Assembly (NCBI RefSeq): GCF_019263805.1
Contig: NZ_CP079195.1
Span: 2,083,501 to 2,147,500, forward strand
Direction: 5' to 3'
Length of the DNA: 64,000 bases
DNA from: Polaribacter sp. NJDZ03
GTDB lineage: Bacteria > Bacteroidota > Bacteroidia > Flavobacteriales > Flavobacteriaceae
The translations under genes and the position numbers were made by a program. The notes beneath the pieces were generated by a model. That model was not told where the DNA came from and ran no database searches. It saw only the letters and a program-made list of their open reading frames with translations. Shown one piece after another: positions 25,164-34,152 of the stretch (position 1 is the stretch's first letter; each line of letters opens with the position of its first letter).

Positions 25164-26633
25164 TTATTGATTTTTAAAAAGTGCTTTGGCATCAATTAAA
25201 CTCAATTTATCGGCATCATAAAACACTAAATAATCAACACTAAATCGTTTTGATCTACCTGCTAAGGTTAACGTATATTCTTCTCCTTTTTTTAATCCAT
25301 AGATTAAATTAAAAAACGTGTGTGTCCCTTTTTCTGCGCGTTGTCCCCAATGCCATTCTAATTCTGGTGTATTTGTACTCCCTTCTTGAAAATATTTAAT
25401 ATAATCTTCTAGCTCCGCTTTAGATAAATTTGTTTCTGAAGTAAAATCTCCTTTCATTTTAACAAAACCATCATTACACCAATCACCTTGCGCTCCTTCC
25501 AATCGCTTACTGCTCATCATTAATAACCTAAAATTTCCATCTTTAGGTGCCACAAAAGTATATTCTAAAGGTGAATTTGGTTCTCCCGTATTCGCCATAT
25601 TACCTGTAAACTCAATATGTGCAAACCCAGAAGCTTTTTCAGTGTAAAGAGCATCTCCCTTTTTTAAAACGTTCCATTCTTGTAAATCAGAAGTTGTGTT
25701 TTCTGCTTCTATAAAAATAAAATCGTTAGAGGTTAGTTTAACCTCTGGTGTTGGATTAGTCATTTCAATAGGTTTGTTTTCAAAAAGAGCTTTCACTTCT
25801 TTCCAACCTCCTTTTTCATTTCCATTATCTGGGCCTCCAGTAATTAACCAATATGTTATACCAGTATCCGAAATATCAAAATGTTTTTCTGTATTAGAAT
25901 CCCAATTCTCTAACTCATCCACTTGGTAAGTATCATCTATATTGTATAACCATTGCCAATTTTTATTTGAGCTATTTTTTAACCATTGCCAATTGTTTAT
26001 ATGTGATTTAAAATCATCTTCTCCATTTGCATTATTTTGGTCAATAATATCATAATAAGTTACAGACGGAAAATCCTTTTTCATATCTGCCCAGGTTTTT
26101 TCATTTTCTCCATCGGTATGATCTTCATTCCATGTACTATGAGATATGGCATAAATAAATTGACGTTTATTTTCTGGTGTAGCTTCTATTAAGTTGTAAG
26201 CCATTTGCATTGGACCAGCGCAAATAAACCAAAGTGGGTTATTTTTACTGCTTTTTTTAGCTTCTTTAACAAAATTGGCTATTGCAGCTTCCTTTTCAGT
26301 TTGATCGTTAAATACTTTAGAAACATCAAGTCCAAAACGTTTAGCACCACCTTTAGCAGCCTCATCCATCATTTTCTCCCAACTTTCTCTAGAGTCTCCT
26401 AAATGATTATTATAATCATAATGTACAAAGCGTTTTTCTAAATCTGCATAATGCAAAAGTGCTAGTGAAAAAGCGGTTGCTCCCCAATCGTCTGAATCAT
26501 GTAAATTTCCATCAGAACTAAAAGCGATACGCCCCTTAGGCATATTAATTTTTGATTTTTGTGCAAAACTTAATAGTGTAGAAATTAAGCATAATACGAT
26601 TAAGGAATGCTTTAATAAATTGTTATTATTCAT
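25164..26633 (-). CDS. Secreted protein with nucleoside-hydrolase-like N-domain and beta-rich C-domain
   Basis: The 489-residue protein has a signal peptide (about 1-24, SFAQ). Residues 32-60 contain IAFSSDGNLHDSDDWGATA, an Asp-rich motif reminiscent of the calcium-binding DxDxxxDD start of nucleoside hydrolases and DUF1593 proteins. PLWFICAGPMQMA and YWLITGGPDNGNE fit the same fold. The C-terminal half (about 305-489) starts with FIFIEAENTTSDLQEW and looks like a carbohydrate-binding jelly roll. It follows the glycan-binding lipoprotein but a terminator lies between them, so it may be a separate unit. Activity is unknown; a glycosidic function is possible. Confidence 0.55.
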   Translation of the reverse strand: MNNNNLLKHSLIVLCLISTLLSFAQKSKINMPKGRIAFSSDGNLHDSDDWGATAFSLALLHYADLEKRFVHYDYNNHLGDSRESWEKMMDEAAKGGAKRFGLDVSKVFNDQTEKEAAIANFVKEAKKSSKNNPLWFICAGPMQMAYNLIEATPENKRQFIYAISHSTWNEDHTDGENEKTWADMKKDFPSVTYYDIIDQNNANGEDDFKSHINNWQWLKNSSNKNWQWLYNIDDTYQVDELENWDSNTEKHFDISDTGITYWLITGGPDNGNEKGGWKEVKALFENKPIEMTNPTPEVKLTSNDFIFIEAENTTSDLQEWNVLKKGDALYTEKASGFAHIEFTGNMANTGEPNSPLEYTFVAPKDGNFRLLMMSSKRLEGAQGDWCNDGFVKMKGDFTSETNLSKAELEDYIKYFQEGSTNTPELEWHWGQRAEKGTHTFFNLIYGLKKGEEYTLTLAGRSKRFSVDYLVFYDADKLSLIDAKALFKNQ

Positions 26634-26712
26634 TTTTATGTTTTTTGATATTAAATTTATAAAATCTGTACTTTAAATACGACTTCTCTATTTTACAATA
26701 CTATGTAAAAAG

Positions 26713-26764
26713 TAATAGGGTCAAGACTAAATGATTTTATCATTACTTAGCCTTAACCCTATTT
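26713..26764 (-). terminator. Terminator of the SusCD operon
   Basis: AATAGGGTTAAG pairs with CTTGACCCTATT and an inner ATGAT/ATCAT stem extends it. A short T-rich tract follows on the minus strand. It lies about 25 bases past the stop of the glycan-binding lipoprotein. Confidence 0.75.
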
Positions 26765-26789
26765 ATAATTAACCTAGTAATTATTTTAA

Positions 26790-28373
26790 TTATAACTCTT
26801 CAAGTTTAACGTACTTAACTATAACACTGTTGGTTTGATACCCATTATTCAATAAGATTCTAGCCGCATCTGTAGTGTCATTAGACATTGTAAACTCACC
26901 AGTAAATCTTGTGGATTCTGAATCTGAAAGTGCTAAAGTCTCATTTCCGTAGTAATTTGAATAACCATGACGTCCATCTCCATCACCAACACTAAAACTA
27001 AACTCAAAACCTCCTTCACCAGGAACAGCCATTAATTCTATAGTAATTTTATATTTTGCACCTTTCTTCAAAGTAATGCCTGGTTTATACAATTGTAAAG
27101 AATATGTCTGTTCTCCTACAACAATATTATCAGAAATCATAACTCCATCTTTAGCATAAACATTAGAAGAACCACCATCAGAACCTTGGTTGGTCCAACC
27201 ATCTATACCGTCAGTGAAATTAGATTCGTACAAAATCTCCGATCCCAAGGATATGGAAATAGTATCTGTAATTCCTGGATAACTAACAACGATTTCCGAA
27301 GTACCGTCTACATAAGTTGTTCCTTCTGCTGGGTTTGTAGTAATACCATAGATATCAAAATCTTGTGAATTAACAATTAAGTCCTCTTTTCCAGAAATAG
27401 CTAATCTTACGCTTAAATCTTGAAGATTTATCAATTCATCCGCAATATATAGAGTTTTGGCGGGTTTCATCTCTAGAGTCATTCCTGTAACATTAATTTT
27501 GTTCACGGTTATAGGTATTCCTACCGCAAATCCAGAACCTGTCATTGCTTGAACTTCATTATCCGTAGCCTTCAATTTATCTTCATTGGCTGGCGTGGTC
27601 GTAACTCCAAAAGAAGCAAAATCTTCAAAAGAAAGCTCAAGTTCAAGTCCACCTGGAAGCATATAATTAATAGCTGTACCCTCAAGATTCAACCTTTCCC
27701 CTATATCATATACGTTTTTTGTAGGACCAGTCACTAAAGTAGCGCTTACCGGTTCAAATGCAATTACATTAATAGATTGAGTAACCTTTGCTTCTGTTTC
27801 TAAATAAGAAATAACAACAGCTGTATTACTTACTGCAAGAATATCACCATTCATTGGTGTAGTTCCAAACTTTTTACCAAAATCAGCAAAAGCTACATCA
27901 GTAGTAGTTCCATCCTCTTGTACCGTAGTAATTAAAAGGCTAGATAAATCTAATTTTTCTCCGCTTACATAATTCTTCTTAGGTTCAGTTTTTACAATTA
28001 GCTCTACGATATCATTGGTAACCTCAATAGCTTGAATCATACCTTTATCCGAATTATCTATTGTTATAATCAGAGCTTCATCAGAAAAATCTAATACTTT
28101 TCCATTAACTGGCTCTGTGGTAATACCTTTTGCGTCAAAAGAAGCATAAGGTATATCTTCACCACTCTCTCCTTCACCTAAGGTGATTACCATACTGGTA
28201 AGGTCTAATGTTTCTCCCAAAACATACTTTACTTTCGGTTGCGTTTTCATTGAAATACCACTTAATCTCGAGTAGGTATTTTCTTCTTCGTTACTACAAG
28301 CCGTGCACAATAATGCCAAAGGCAATACAAAGACAACTAGTTTTAACAGTAAATTATTTATATTTTTTATCAT
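26790..28373 (-). CDS. Surface glycan-binding lipoprotein: four Ig-like repeats and a CBM4/9-like domain
   Basis: The 527-residue protein has a lipobox at LLCTAC. It contains four Ig-like repeats of about 80 residues with a shared pattern: KTQPKVKYVLGETLDLTSM, KTEPKKNYVSGEKLDLSSL, VTGPTKNVYDIGERLNLEG and MKPAKTLYIADELINLQDL. Each is followed by a GITTxP-like segment, which resembles Big_3-type domains. The last 150 residues (LYESNFTDGIDGWTNQG onward) look like a CBM4/9 jelly roll. The repeats would lift the binding domain off the cell surface. Its position after SusCD-SusCD and the DUF1735 protein, four bases from the latter, matches the XusE-like glycan-binding partner in xylan loci. Xylan binding is inferred. 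Confidence 0.82.
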   Translation of the reverse strand: MIKNINNLLLKLVVFVLPLALLCTACSNEEENTYSRLSGISMKTQPKVKYVLGETLDLTSMVITLGEGESGEDIPYASFDAKGITTEPVNGKVLDFSDEALIITIDNSDKGMIQAIEVTNDIVELIVKTEPKKNYVSGEKLDLSSLLITTVQEDGTTTDVAFADFGKKFGTTPMNGDILAVSNTAVVISYLETEAKVTQSINVIAFEPVSATLVTGPTKNVYDIGERLNLEGTAINYMLPGGLELELSFEDFASFGVTTTPANEDKLKATDNEVQAMTGSGFAVGIPITVNKINVTGMTLEMKPAKTLYIADELINLQDLSVRLAISGKEDLIVNSQDFDIYGITTNPAEGTTYVDGTSEIVVSYPGITDTISISLGSEILYESNFTDGIDGWTNQGSDGGSSNVYAKDGVMISDNIVVGEQTYSLQLYKPGITLKKGAKYKITIELMAVPGEGGFEFSFSVGDGDGRHGYSNYYGNETLALSDSESTRFTGEFTMSNDTTDAARILLNNGYQTNSVIVKYVKLEEL

Positions 28374-28376
28374 TAT

Positions 28377-29405
28377 CTATAGGTCTTTAAGTTCAACTGT
28401 AAACTCTTCAAAAATGGCAGTTCTGTCACGTATTACTAAAGTATCCTTAACGGTATGTGTCTCTGCATTAACGGCATCTTTATAGCTATAATTTAAATAG
28501 ATTACATCTTTTTTATTTCCTCCAAAAGAATCTCCGTCTTCAACAAATTGACCAGTACCTGTAACCCCATAAGGATCGTTTTTATAACTACTTATAGTAC
28601 AAGTGTTATCTGCATTAAAAGAAAGTTCCATAACAACATTTCCTGGACTAGAGTTTTCACCACGTCCAATAAGATTTTGATATTTAATCTTATCCATACC
28701 AGCTGTTTCTAAAAGTGTTAATTCATCTCTCTCTACAAAATCTGCATTGTATACTCTTCCTACTGTAGCGGTAGGCTCTGTAATCATATCATTACCTCTT
28801 CTAAGGTAGTTCCCATGAAATCTGTTCATAAATTTAATACCAAATAAGGTATAATCCTTTGGAAGCACATCCCAATCTAATGGATTTAGACGATCTGGAT
28901 TAGCTATAAAACTTCTTCCTACAGACAAAGTATCCAAATTATCTGCCTTAGTCATTACTAAAGGAATTACATAATTAGTAGTATTTACCTTTCCAAACGA
29001 CAATGTGTCTTTAAAAAATGCATCACGTAATTGAACCTGAATCCTACCCTTGGTAGAACCTACCGGAATAGATACAGGGCTTACAGTTTCAAACGTGTAA
29101 TACTCTGCAGGAAGTGCCTTTACATTAGCTACGTTGTTTAAAATACTATTATCTACTTCAAAATAGATTTTTCTTTCTATATCGTTAGTATACACCCCTG
29201 TCATTAAGGCTGTTATTTCAAACCTATGATCATTATCGTTATCGTTAAAGGCTAAATCATAATCTCCTAGGATTAGAGTACGTGCTGGGTTTTGATAAGG
29301 AAAATAAGCTCCTTGAAACTCGAAATCATCAAACTCAGGTTCGCTATTGCTACATGATAAAGCTATCAGAGCACCTATTAATAAAACTATATTTTTTGTA
29401 TTCAT
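28377..29405 (-). CDS. DUF1735-type (BT_3987-like) lipoprotein
   Basis: The 342-residue protein has a lipobox at LIALSCSN. The N-terminal half (about 30-170) matches the BT_3987/DUF1735 style: GAYFPYQNPARTLILGDYD, then FEITALMTGVYTN and YTFETVSPVSIPVGSTKG. The C-terminal half (GNYLRRG, then TGTGQFVEDGDSFGG) is typical of the companion domain in SusD-linked lipoproteins. Such proteins help bind glycan at the cell surface. It lies 100 bases after SusD, separated by a strong hairpin (29447-29469), and four bases before the Ig/CBM lipoprotein. Confidence 0.82.
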   Translation of the reverse strand: MNTKNIVLLIGALIALSCSNSEPEFDDFEFQGAYFPYQNPARTLILGDYDLAFNDNDNDHRFEITALMTGVYTNDIERKIYFEVDNSILNNVANVKALPAEYYTFETVSPVSIPVGSTKGRIQVQLRDAFFKDTLSFGKVNTTNYVIPLVMTKADNLDTLSVGRSFIANPDRLNPLDWDVLPKDYTLFGIKFMNRFHGNYLRRGNDMITEPTATVGRVYNADFVERDELTLLETAGMDKIKYQNLIGRGENSSPGNVVMELSFNADNTCTISSYKNDPYGVTGTGQFVEDGDSFGGNKKDVIYLNYSYKDAVNAETHTVKDTLVIRDRTAIFEEFTVELKDL

Positions 29406-29446
29406 TAATGAAGAATTAATTGTTATTAAACATATTTTTGGATTTA

Positions 29447-29469
29447 GTTCCCGGTAACCTACCGGGAAC
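29447..29469 (-). other. Intercistronic hairpin after the second susD
   Basis: GTTCCCGGTA and TACCGGGAAC form a perfect, GC-rich 10-base stem with a three-base loop. No T tract follows in the minus direction. It probably protects the upstream SusCD message from 3' decay or partly ends transcription. Confidence 0.6.
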
Positions 29470-29507
29470 TTAAACCAAATCTAATTTATTTCTGGTTATC
29501 CAATAGG

Positions 29508-31229
29508 TTACCAACCTTGGTTTTGTACTAATTGGTTAAATTTAACTATCTCGTTTTGTGGTATTGGTCCGTAGTTAGCATTACTATTATAAATTCTAGA
29601 TTCCACATTTAAAATTGTATAATTGGCCCCATTAAATTTAGCTCCTTTAACGTTAGGTATTGTATTAAGAATACCCCATCGTCTTAAGTCATACAAACGA
29701 TACCCTTCAAAACAAAGTTCTAATCTGCGTTCGTTTCTAATCAATTCTCGCATATCTGCTTTAGAAGTAATACTAGATAAATAAGCATCCCCACTACTTT
29801 GACCTACTCCAGCTCTAGATCGGATAGCACCGATTATAGAACGAGCACTCATACCATCTACCATATTATCAGGACCTCCCAATTCATTGGCAGCTTCAGC
29901 TAACAATAGATATAGATCCGTATAGCGTAGATAAATATTCATTTTTTCTGTTGTGGTTGTACTTCCATCGTTACTAATTACTAAATCTGGAGCTAACAAT
30001 TTCTTCATATAGAAACCAGAACGTGTAGATTTACCTTGTACCTTATCTACTTCATTACTACCACCACCTACACCGGTATTGATAACTCTACCATTAAGAT
30101 CGTTTCCGTTGTACAATATATACAAAGCCAAACGAGGATCTCTATTGGTGTATGGGTTAGCCGCATCGTAATCTGGGTGAGAAGTAGAGAACGGAGTACC
30201 GTCTAACATTGGAAATGCATCTACTAAGTTCTGAGTAGGATTTACAGCTCCATCTCCATTTAAAGAAGGTGGAAAATTATTTTCCTCTACAAATGCAGAA
30301 GTAAATACATTTTCTCTCCACAGCACTTCTGGAAATGTACGAGTACCGTTTGGGAAATCATAAAAGTTGGTCAACCCGTTAGGATCTAATCCAGCTACTC
30401 CTCCATTATCGTTCAATAAATCAGCCAAAATATTAGCTGCTATTTGGTAATTACCTCCTGATCCGTTTAAGAATGCGGGGCTAGCTGCTAACATATTCAT
30501 TTTTGCTTGAATAGCTTTGATAATCCTTCCACTAACACGTCCATCTTGAGAATTACCAAAAACAAACTGATATCTTTCAGTATCAATACCGTCATATCTT
30601 GAGGGGCGCTTTGAAAGATCACCATCCCAATCCATTGGTAAATACTCTAAGGCTTCCTCTAAATCTGTATTGATACGAGCCACCGTTTCTTGAAAGCTTA
30701 ATCTTGGTATATTAAAATCAGCATCAAAAGACAAGAAATCAGAAATATAAGGTATTCCTAATAATTCGCCTGAATTGCTTTTTCCTCCATGTTCTTGTAA
30801 AATCCAGAAATGTCTTATTCCTCTCAAGGCAATCGCTTCACCTAGCATTCTTTCCTTAAAAAGTTGATTGGTAACTGTATCTCTTTTCCAAGATACATTA
30901 TCAATAACTTCCATGAAATTGTTCAAATATAGGATTTGTTCATACTGTCCCCATCTACTTGAAAATGCATTTTGAGCATTCCATTCTCCTGTAGCCATAC
31001 GTCTAAAATCGTTAACAACGTTATTAACAGCATCGTCTGTAGCTACGTCACTAAAAGAATACTGATTTGGCATTCCCTCATAGCCATTAAGCAGTAAGCC
31101 TTCGGCAAAGGAGGGATCATTGTTCAATCTATTCTCTCCTTGTAAATTTTCATCCAAAGGCTCGATAGTACAAGCTCCTAAGGATAAGAGAACGATAGCT
31201 ATCGTTGTATATTTAAAAAAATTTTTCAT
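29508..31229 (-). CDS. SusD-like glycan-binding lipoprotein (second pair)
   Basis: The 573-residue protein has a lipobox at LLSLGACTIEP. The SusD/RagB helical scaffold is recognisable from AIALRGIRHFWILQEHGG, MNIYLRYTDLYLLLAEAAN, RNERRLELCFEGYRLYDLRRWG and the closing YGPIPQNEIVKFNQL. It caps its SusC partner and helps capture the glycan. The gene starts 21 bases after the upstream SusC stop, so the two are translationally linked. It is the XusD-equivalent if the synteny with xylan loci holds. Confidence 0.95.
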   Translation of the reverse strand: MKNFFKYTTIAIVLLSLGACTIEPLDENLQGENRLNNDPSFAEGLLLNGYEGMPNQYSFSDVATDDAVNNVVNDFRRMATGEWNAQNAFSSRWGQYEQILYLNNFMEVIDNVSWKRDTVTNQLFKERMLGEAIALRGIRHFWILQEHGGKSNSGELLGIPYISDFLSFDADFNIPRLSFQETVARINTDLEEALEYLPMDWDGDLSKRPSRYDGIDTERYQFVFGNSQDGRVSGRIIKAIQAKMNMLAASPAFLNGSGGNYQIAANILADLLNDNGGVAGLDPNGLTNFYDFPNGTRTFPEVLWRENVFTSAFVEENNFPPSLNGDGAVNPTQNLVDAFPMLDGTPFSTSHPDYDAANPYTNRDPRLALYILYNGNDLNGRVINTGVGGGSNEVDKVQGKSTRSGFYMKKLLAPDLVISNDGSTTTTEKMNIYLRYTDLYLLLAEAANELGGPDNMVDGMSARSIIGAIRSRAGVGQSSGDAYLSSITSKADMRELIRNERRLELCFEGYRLYDLRRWGILNTIPNVKGAKFNGANYTILNVESRIYNSNANYGPIPQNEIVKFNQLVQNQGW

Positions 31230-31250
31230 ATCTAAAATCTATTTTTTTAG

Positions 31251-34112
31251 TTAAAACTTCATTCTAAGTCCCAAAGAATAGTAACGGTACATTGGGCTAT
31301 TATTCAATTGCAGTTGGCGAATGTCCTTATTTTTTGAAATCTCCGCCAAGTTTGATCCGGAAGCGTACACACTAAAATCTTCCATGTTCATCTTATCTAC
31401 CCAATTTTTTGGCAGATCATATGTCAATTGTACCCTTTGTAACCTAAAGTTACTATTGTCATACAACCAAAAGGTAGAGTTGTTACCAAAATTGTTTGTA
31501 TTTGTTAAGGAAGACAATCTTGGAAAAGTTGCCGTATTAGCTGTTTCTGGTGTCCAACGACCACGAACTACTTCAGAGTATTTTTGATCTCCTTGAGGGC
31601 GATAATAATTACCATCGGCTACACCATTACCACCAACTTCTGCAGTTAAAAGTGCAAAAAGCGTAAAAGGACCATAATCTAAGGTAATATCAGAACTGAA
31701 TGTCCAAGGTGAATCCCATCTACCTATAGAAACTTCATCTTGATTGTTTACCACTCCATCGTTATTTATATCTTTATAACGAAGATCTCCTGGCTGTAAT
31801 GCCCCGAACTGAGTAGGTATACCTGCATTAAGGGAACCATCTGTGTTAAAATCATCTTCACCAAAGAAGCCTATAGACTCTAAACCAAAAATAGCATTCA
31901 CAGGTTTCCCCTCTCTATTCTGATAATCGTCTGCATAAACTTCATCTACCTTCTTTCTAGTAGAATTAGTGTATAATACTCTAGCCCCGATGTTCATCCC
32001 AAACTTACCAAAACGATCCAAATAGTTAGCACCGAATTCAAAACCAGAATATTTATCAGCGTTAAAATTAGAGAAAGGTCTAAACCCTCCATAGTATTCT
32101 GGGTACACAGTGGTTGCATTGATTACTTGATCTGTCATATCTGATCTAAAAACATTGGCCTCTACCCATAATTTTTTACCAATTAAGGCCTCAAAACCAA
32201 GGTTATAATCCATTCTTTTCTCCATACCCAAATTATTGTTCTGTCCTCTGTCTATTGTGGTGTATTGATTATTGAAACCAGAACCATTTGATGCGTCTCC
32301 CCAATTATAAGAACCTCCATCTTGTTGATAAATGGCATCATATAAAAAATACCCATCAATACCTACATCAGAATAAACAACTCCCATAGAAGATCGTATT
32401 TTTAAATAATTCAACCAAGAAGAATCCTTTAAAGAATCTTCCTCAGTAAGTACGTATGCAAAGCCTAATGTTGGAGCAAACTTACCACGATTACCTTCTG
32501 CTAATTTTATAGAATGTACGTAAGAAGCATTAAAATCGAACATCAATTTGTTCTTGTACGTATAGTTAACACTCATTCCTAAATGGTTATTCTTATCAGA
32601 TTGCTCTTCATCTATAACCTGAGTGCTATTAGCAAGCGCTATTATAGAAGCATTGATCTTGTGATTTTTACCTAACATCTTCTCGTAGTTAATCATCCCG
32701 TAGAAACCATAACGAATAGTAAACAGATTAGAACTAATATTCTCATTTTGCTCTGTACGGTCATTTTCCCTTACGTTTACCAATCCTACAATCTTATTAT
32801 CATCGTTCCAGGTAGGTTCGTATGCAGCAAAGTCGTTTTCACTACTAGTGTTATATAAATTATAAAAATCAAAACTTAAATATGTTTTAGCAGATAAGCC
32901 TTCTGTAATAGCACTCAAGTCAAAATCAATGGCATTGTTTACCTGACTTATTCTTGTTACGTTAGTTCTACTACCTCCAGCATATACACTACCCAAAGGC
33001 ACATTGTCTTTAAAATTTTGATTTCCTCCAATAAGGAATCCATTAAATTTTTTGGCTGCCTGTAATACCCCTGCTAATTCTGGATTACCGGTAACATCTA
33101 TAGCGCTTATAGGTAATAAAGGAGCATATAGGTTAGGTCTAAAATTATTTCCTGCATCATAAAGATTGGTTAAAGAAGTTGTATTCTGTTCAATAATAGC
33201 AATCATATCAAAGCTACTCTTAATCCAGTCATTTACTCTAAAATCGATATTTCCACGAACATTAAAACGCTTAACACCTTTATCATTATCGGTAACATTT
33301 TGTATGGTTTGATCGCTTTTAAAACCAAGATTGATGTAATATTTGGTATCATCTACTGCTCCAGAGAAATCTGCCACTACATTGGTAAATGAAGCGTAAT
33401 CTTTCATATATTCACTACTGTAGAAATCTACATTAGGATATCTAAAAGGATTAGTTCCACTAGCATGATTTGCAATTGCTTCATCTGTAAAACCAGGATT
33501 CCGAGCTAGCCCATCATTGGCTCTAGCTTCATTAAAAAGCGTCATATATTCAGCAGAGCCTAGATAATTTGGCATACTAGTAGGGGCTTTAATTCCCGAA
33601 CTAATACTTACATTAAACTCTTGCTTTTCCGTACCACGTTTCGTTGTTACAACGATAACCCCATTCTTACCCATAGCACCATATAGCGCTACTGCATTGG
33701 CATCTTTTAAAATGGTAATTTCCTTGATTTCTTCCATATTAAGCAAATCGACGCTTCTACCTGGAATACCATCCACAACGATTAAGGCAGAACCTAAACC
33801 ACGAATGTTGTCGCTTCCTTTAAGTCCTAGCATTCTACCAGATAAAGCATCTCGAACCCATTGGGTGTTATCATACTTAAGGAAATCTCCGGGTTCTATA
33901 GTAGATATCGCACCTACCACGTCTATATTCTCCCGATTCTGGAATCCTAAGTTTACTTCTTCCTTAATTTTGGATACCATTTTATTGGTATTCCTTTTAA
34001 TGGAATCAGTTGTTGCGGTTAGATCATTGTCCTGAGCGGATAATGTAAGGGAAAACATCACAGAGACGCAACCGAACAACAATGATTTTTTATATTTATT
34101 AAAGTGTGTCAT
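31251..34112 (-). CDS. SusC-like TonB-dependent transporter lacking the N-terminal extension domain (second pair)
   Basis: The 953-residue protein has a signal peptide (about 1-26, LSAQDND). The plug begins early: NLGFQNRENIDVVGAISTI, then RMLGLKGSDNIRGLGSALIVVDGIPGR and EITILKDANAVALYGAMGKNG, which are SusC signatures. The beta-barrel runs to the terminal YYSLGLRMKF. The usual CarboxypepD_reg-like domain before the plug is absent, and only about 30 residues precede it. The protein is shorter than its neighbour (1039) for that reason. It should still import oligosaccharides with the following SusD, but the contact with TonB may differ. Confidence 0.95.
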   Translation of the reverse strand: MTHFNKYKKSLLFGCVSVMFSLTLSAQDNDLTATTDSIKRNTNKMVSKIKEEVNLGFQNRENIDVVGAISTIEPGDFLKYDNTQWVRDALSGRMLGLKGSDNIRGLGSALIVVDGIPGRSVDLLNMEEIKEITILKDANAVALYGAMGKNGVIVVTTKRGTEKQEFNVSISSGIKAPTSMPNYLGSAEYMTLFNEARANDGLARNPGFTDEAIANHASGTNPFRYPNVDFYSSEYMKDYASFTNVVADFSGAVDDTKYYINLGFKSDQTIQNVTDNDKGVKRFNVRGNIDFRVNDWIKSSFDMIAIIEQNTTSLTNLYDAGNNFRPNLYAPLLPISAIDVTGNPELAGVLQAAKKFNGFLIGGNQNFKDNVPLGSVYAGGSRTNVTRISQVNNAIDFDLSAITEGLSAKTYLSFDFYNLYNTSSENDFAAYEPTWNDDNKIVGLVNVRENDRTEQNENISSNLFTIRYGFYGMINYEKMLGKNHKINASIIALANSTQVIDEEQSDKNNHLGMSVNYTYKNKLMFDFNASYVHSIKLAEGNRGKFAPTLGFAYVLTEEDSLKDSSWLNYLKIRSSMGVVYSDVGIDGYFLYDAIYQQDGGSYNWGDASNGSGFNNQYTTIDRGQNNNLGMEKRMDYNLGFEALIGKKLWVEANVFRSDMTDQVINATTVYPEYYGGFRPFSNFNADKYSGFEFGANYLDRFGKFGMNIGARVLYTNSTRKKVDEVYADDYQNREGKPVNAIFGLESIGFFGEDDFNTDGSLNAGIPTQFGALQPGDLRYKDINNDGVVNNQDEVSIGRWDSPWTFSSDITLDYGPFTLFALLTAEVGGNGVADGNYYRPQGDQKYSEVVRGRWTPETANTATFPRLSSLTNTNNFGNNSTFWLYDNSNFRLQRVQLTYDLPKNWVDKMNMEDFSVYASGSNLAEISKNKDIRQLQLNNSPMYRYYSLGLRMKF

Positions 34113-34152
34113 AGATTATTTATATTAACAAATAGTGAAAACAGTTTTAATT

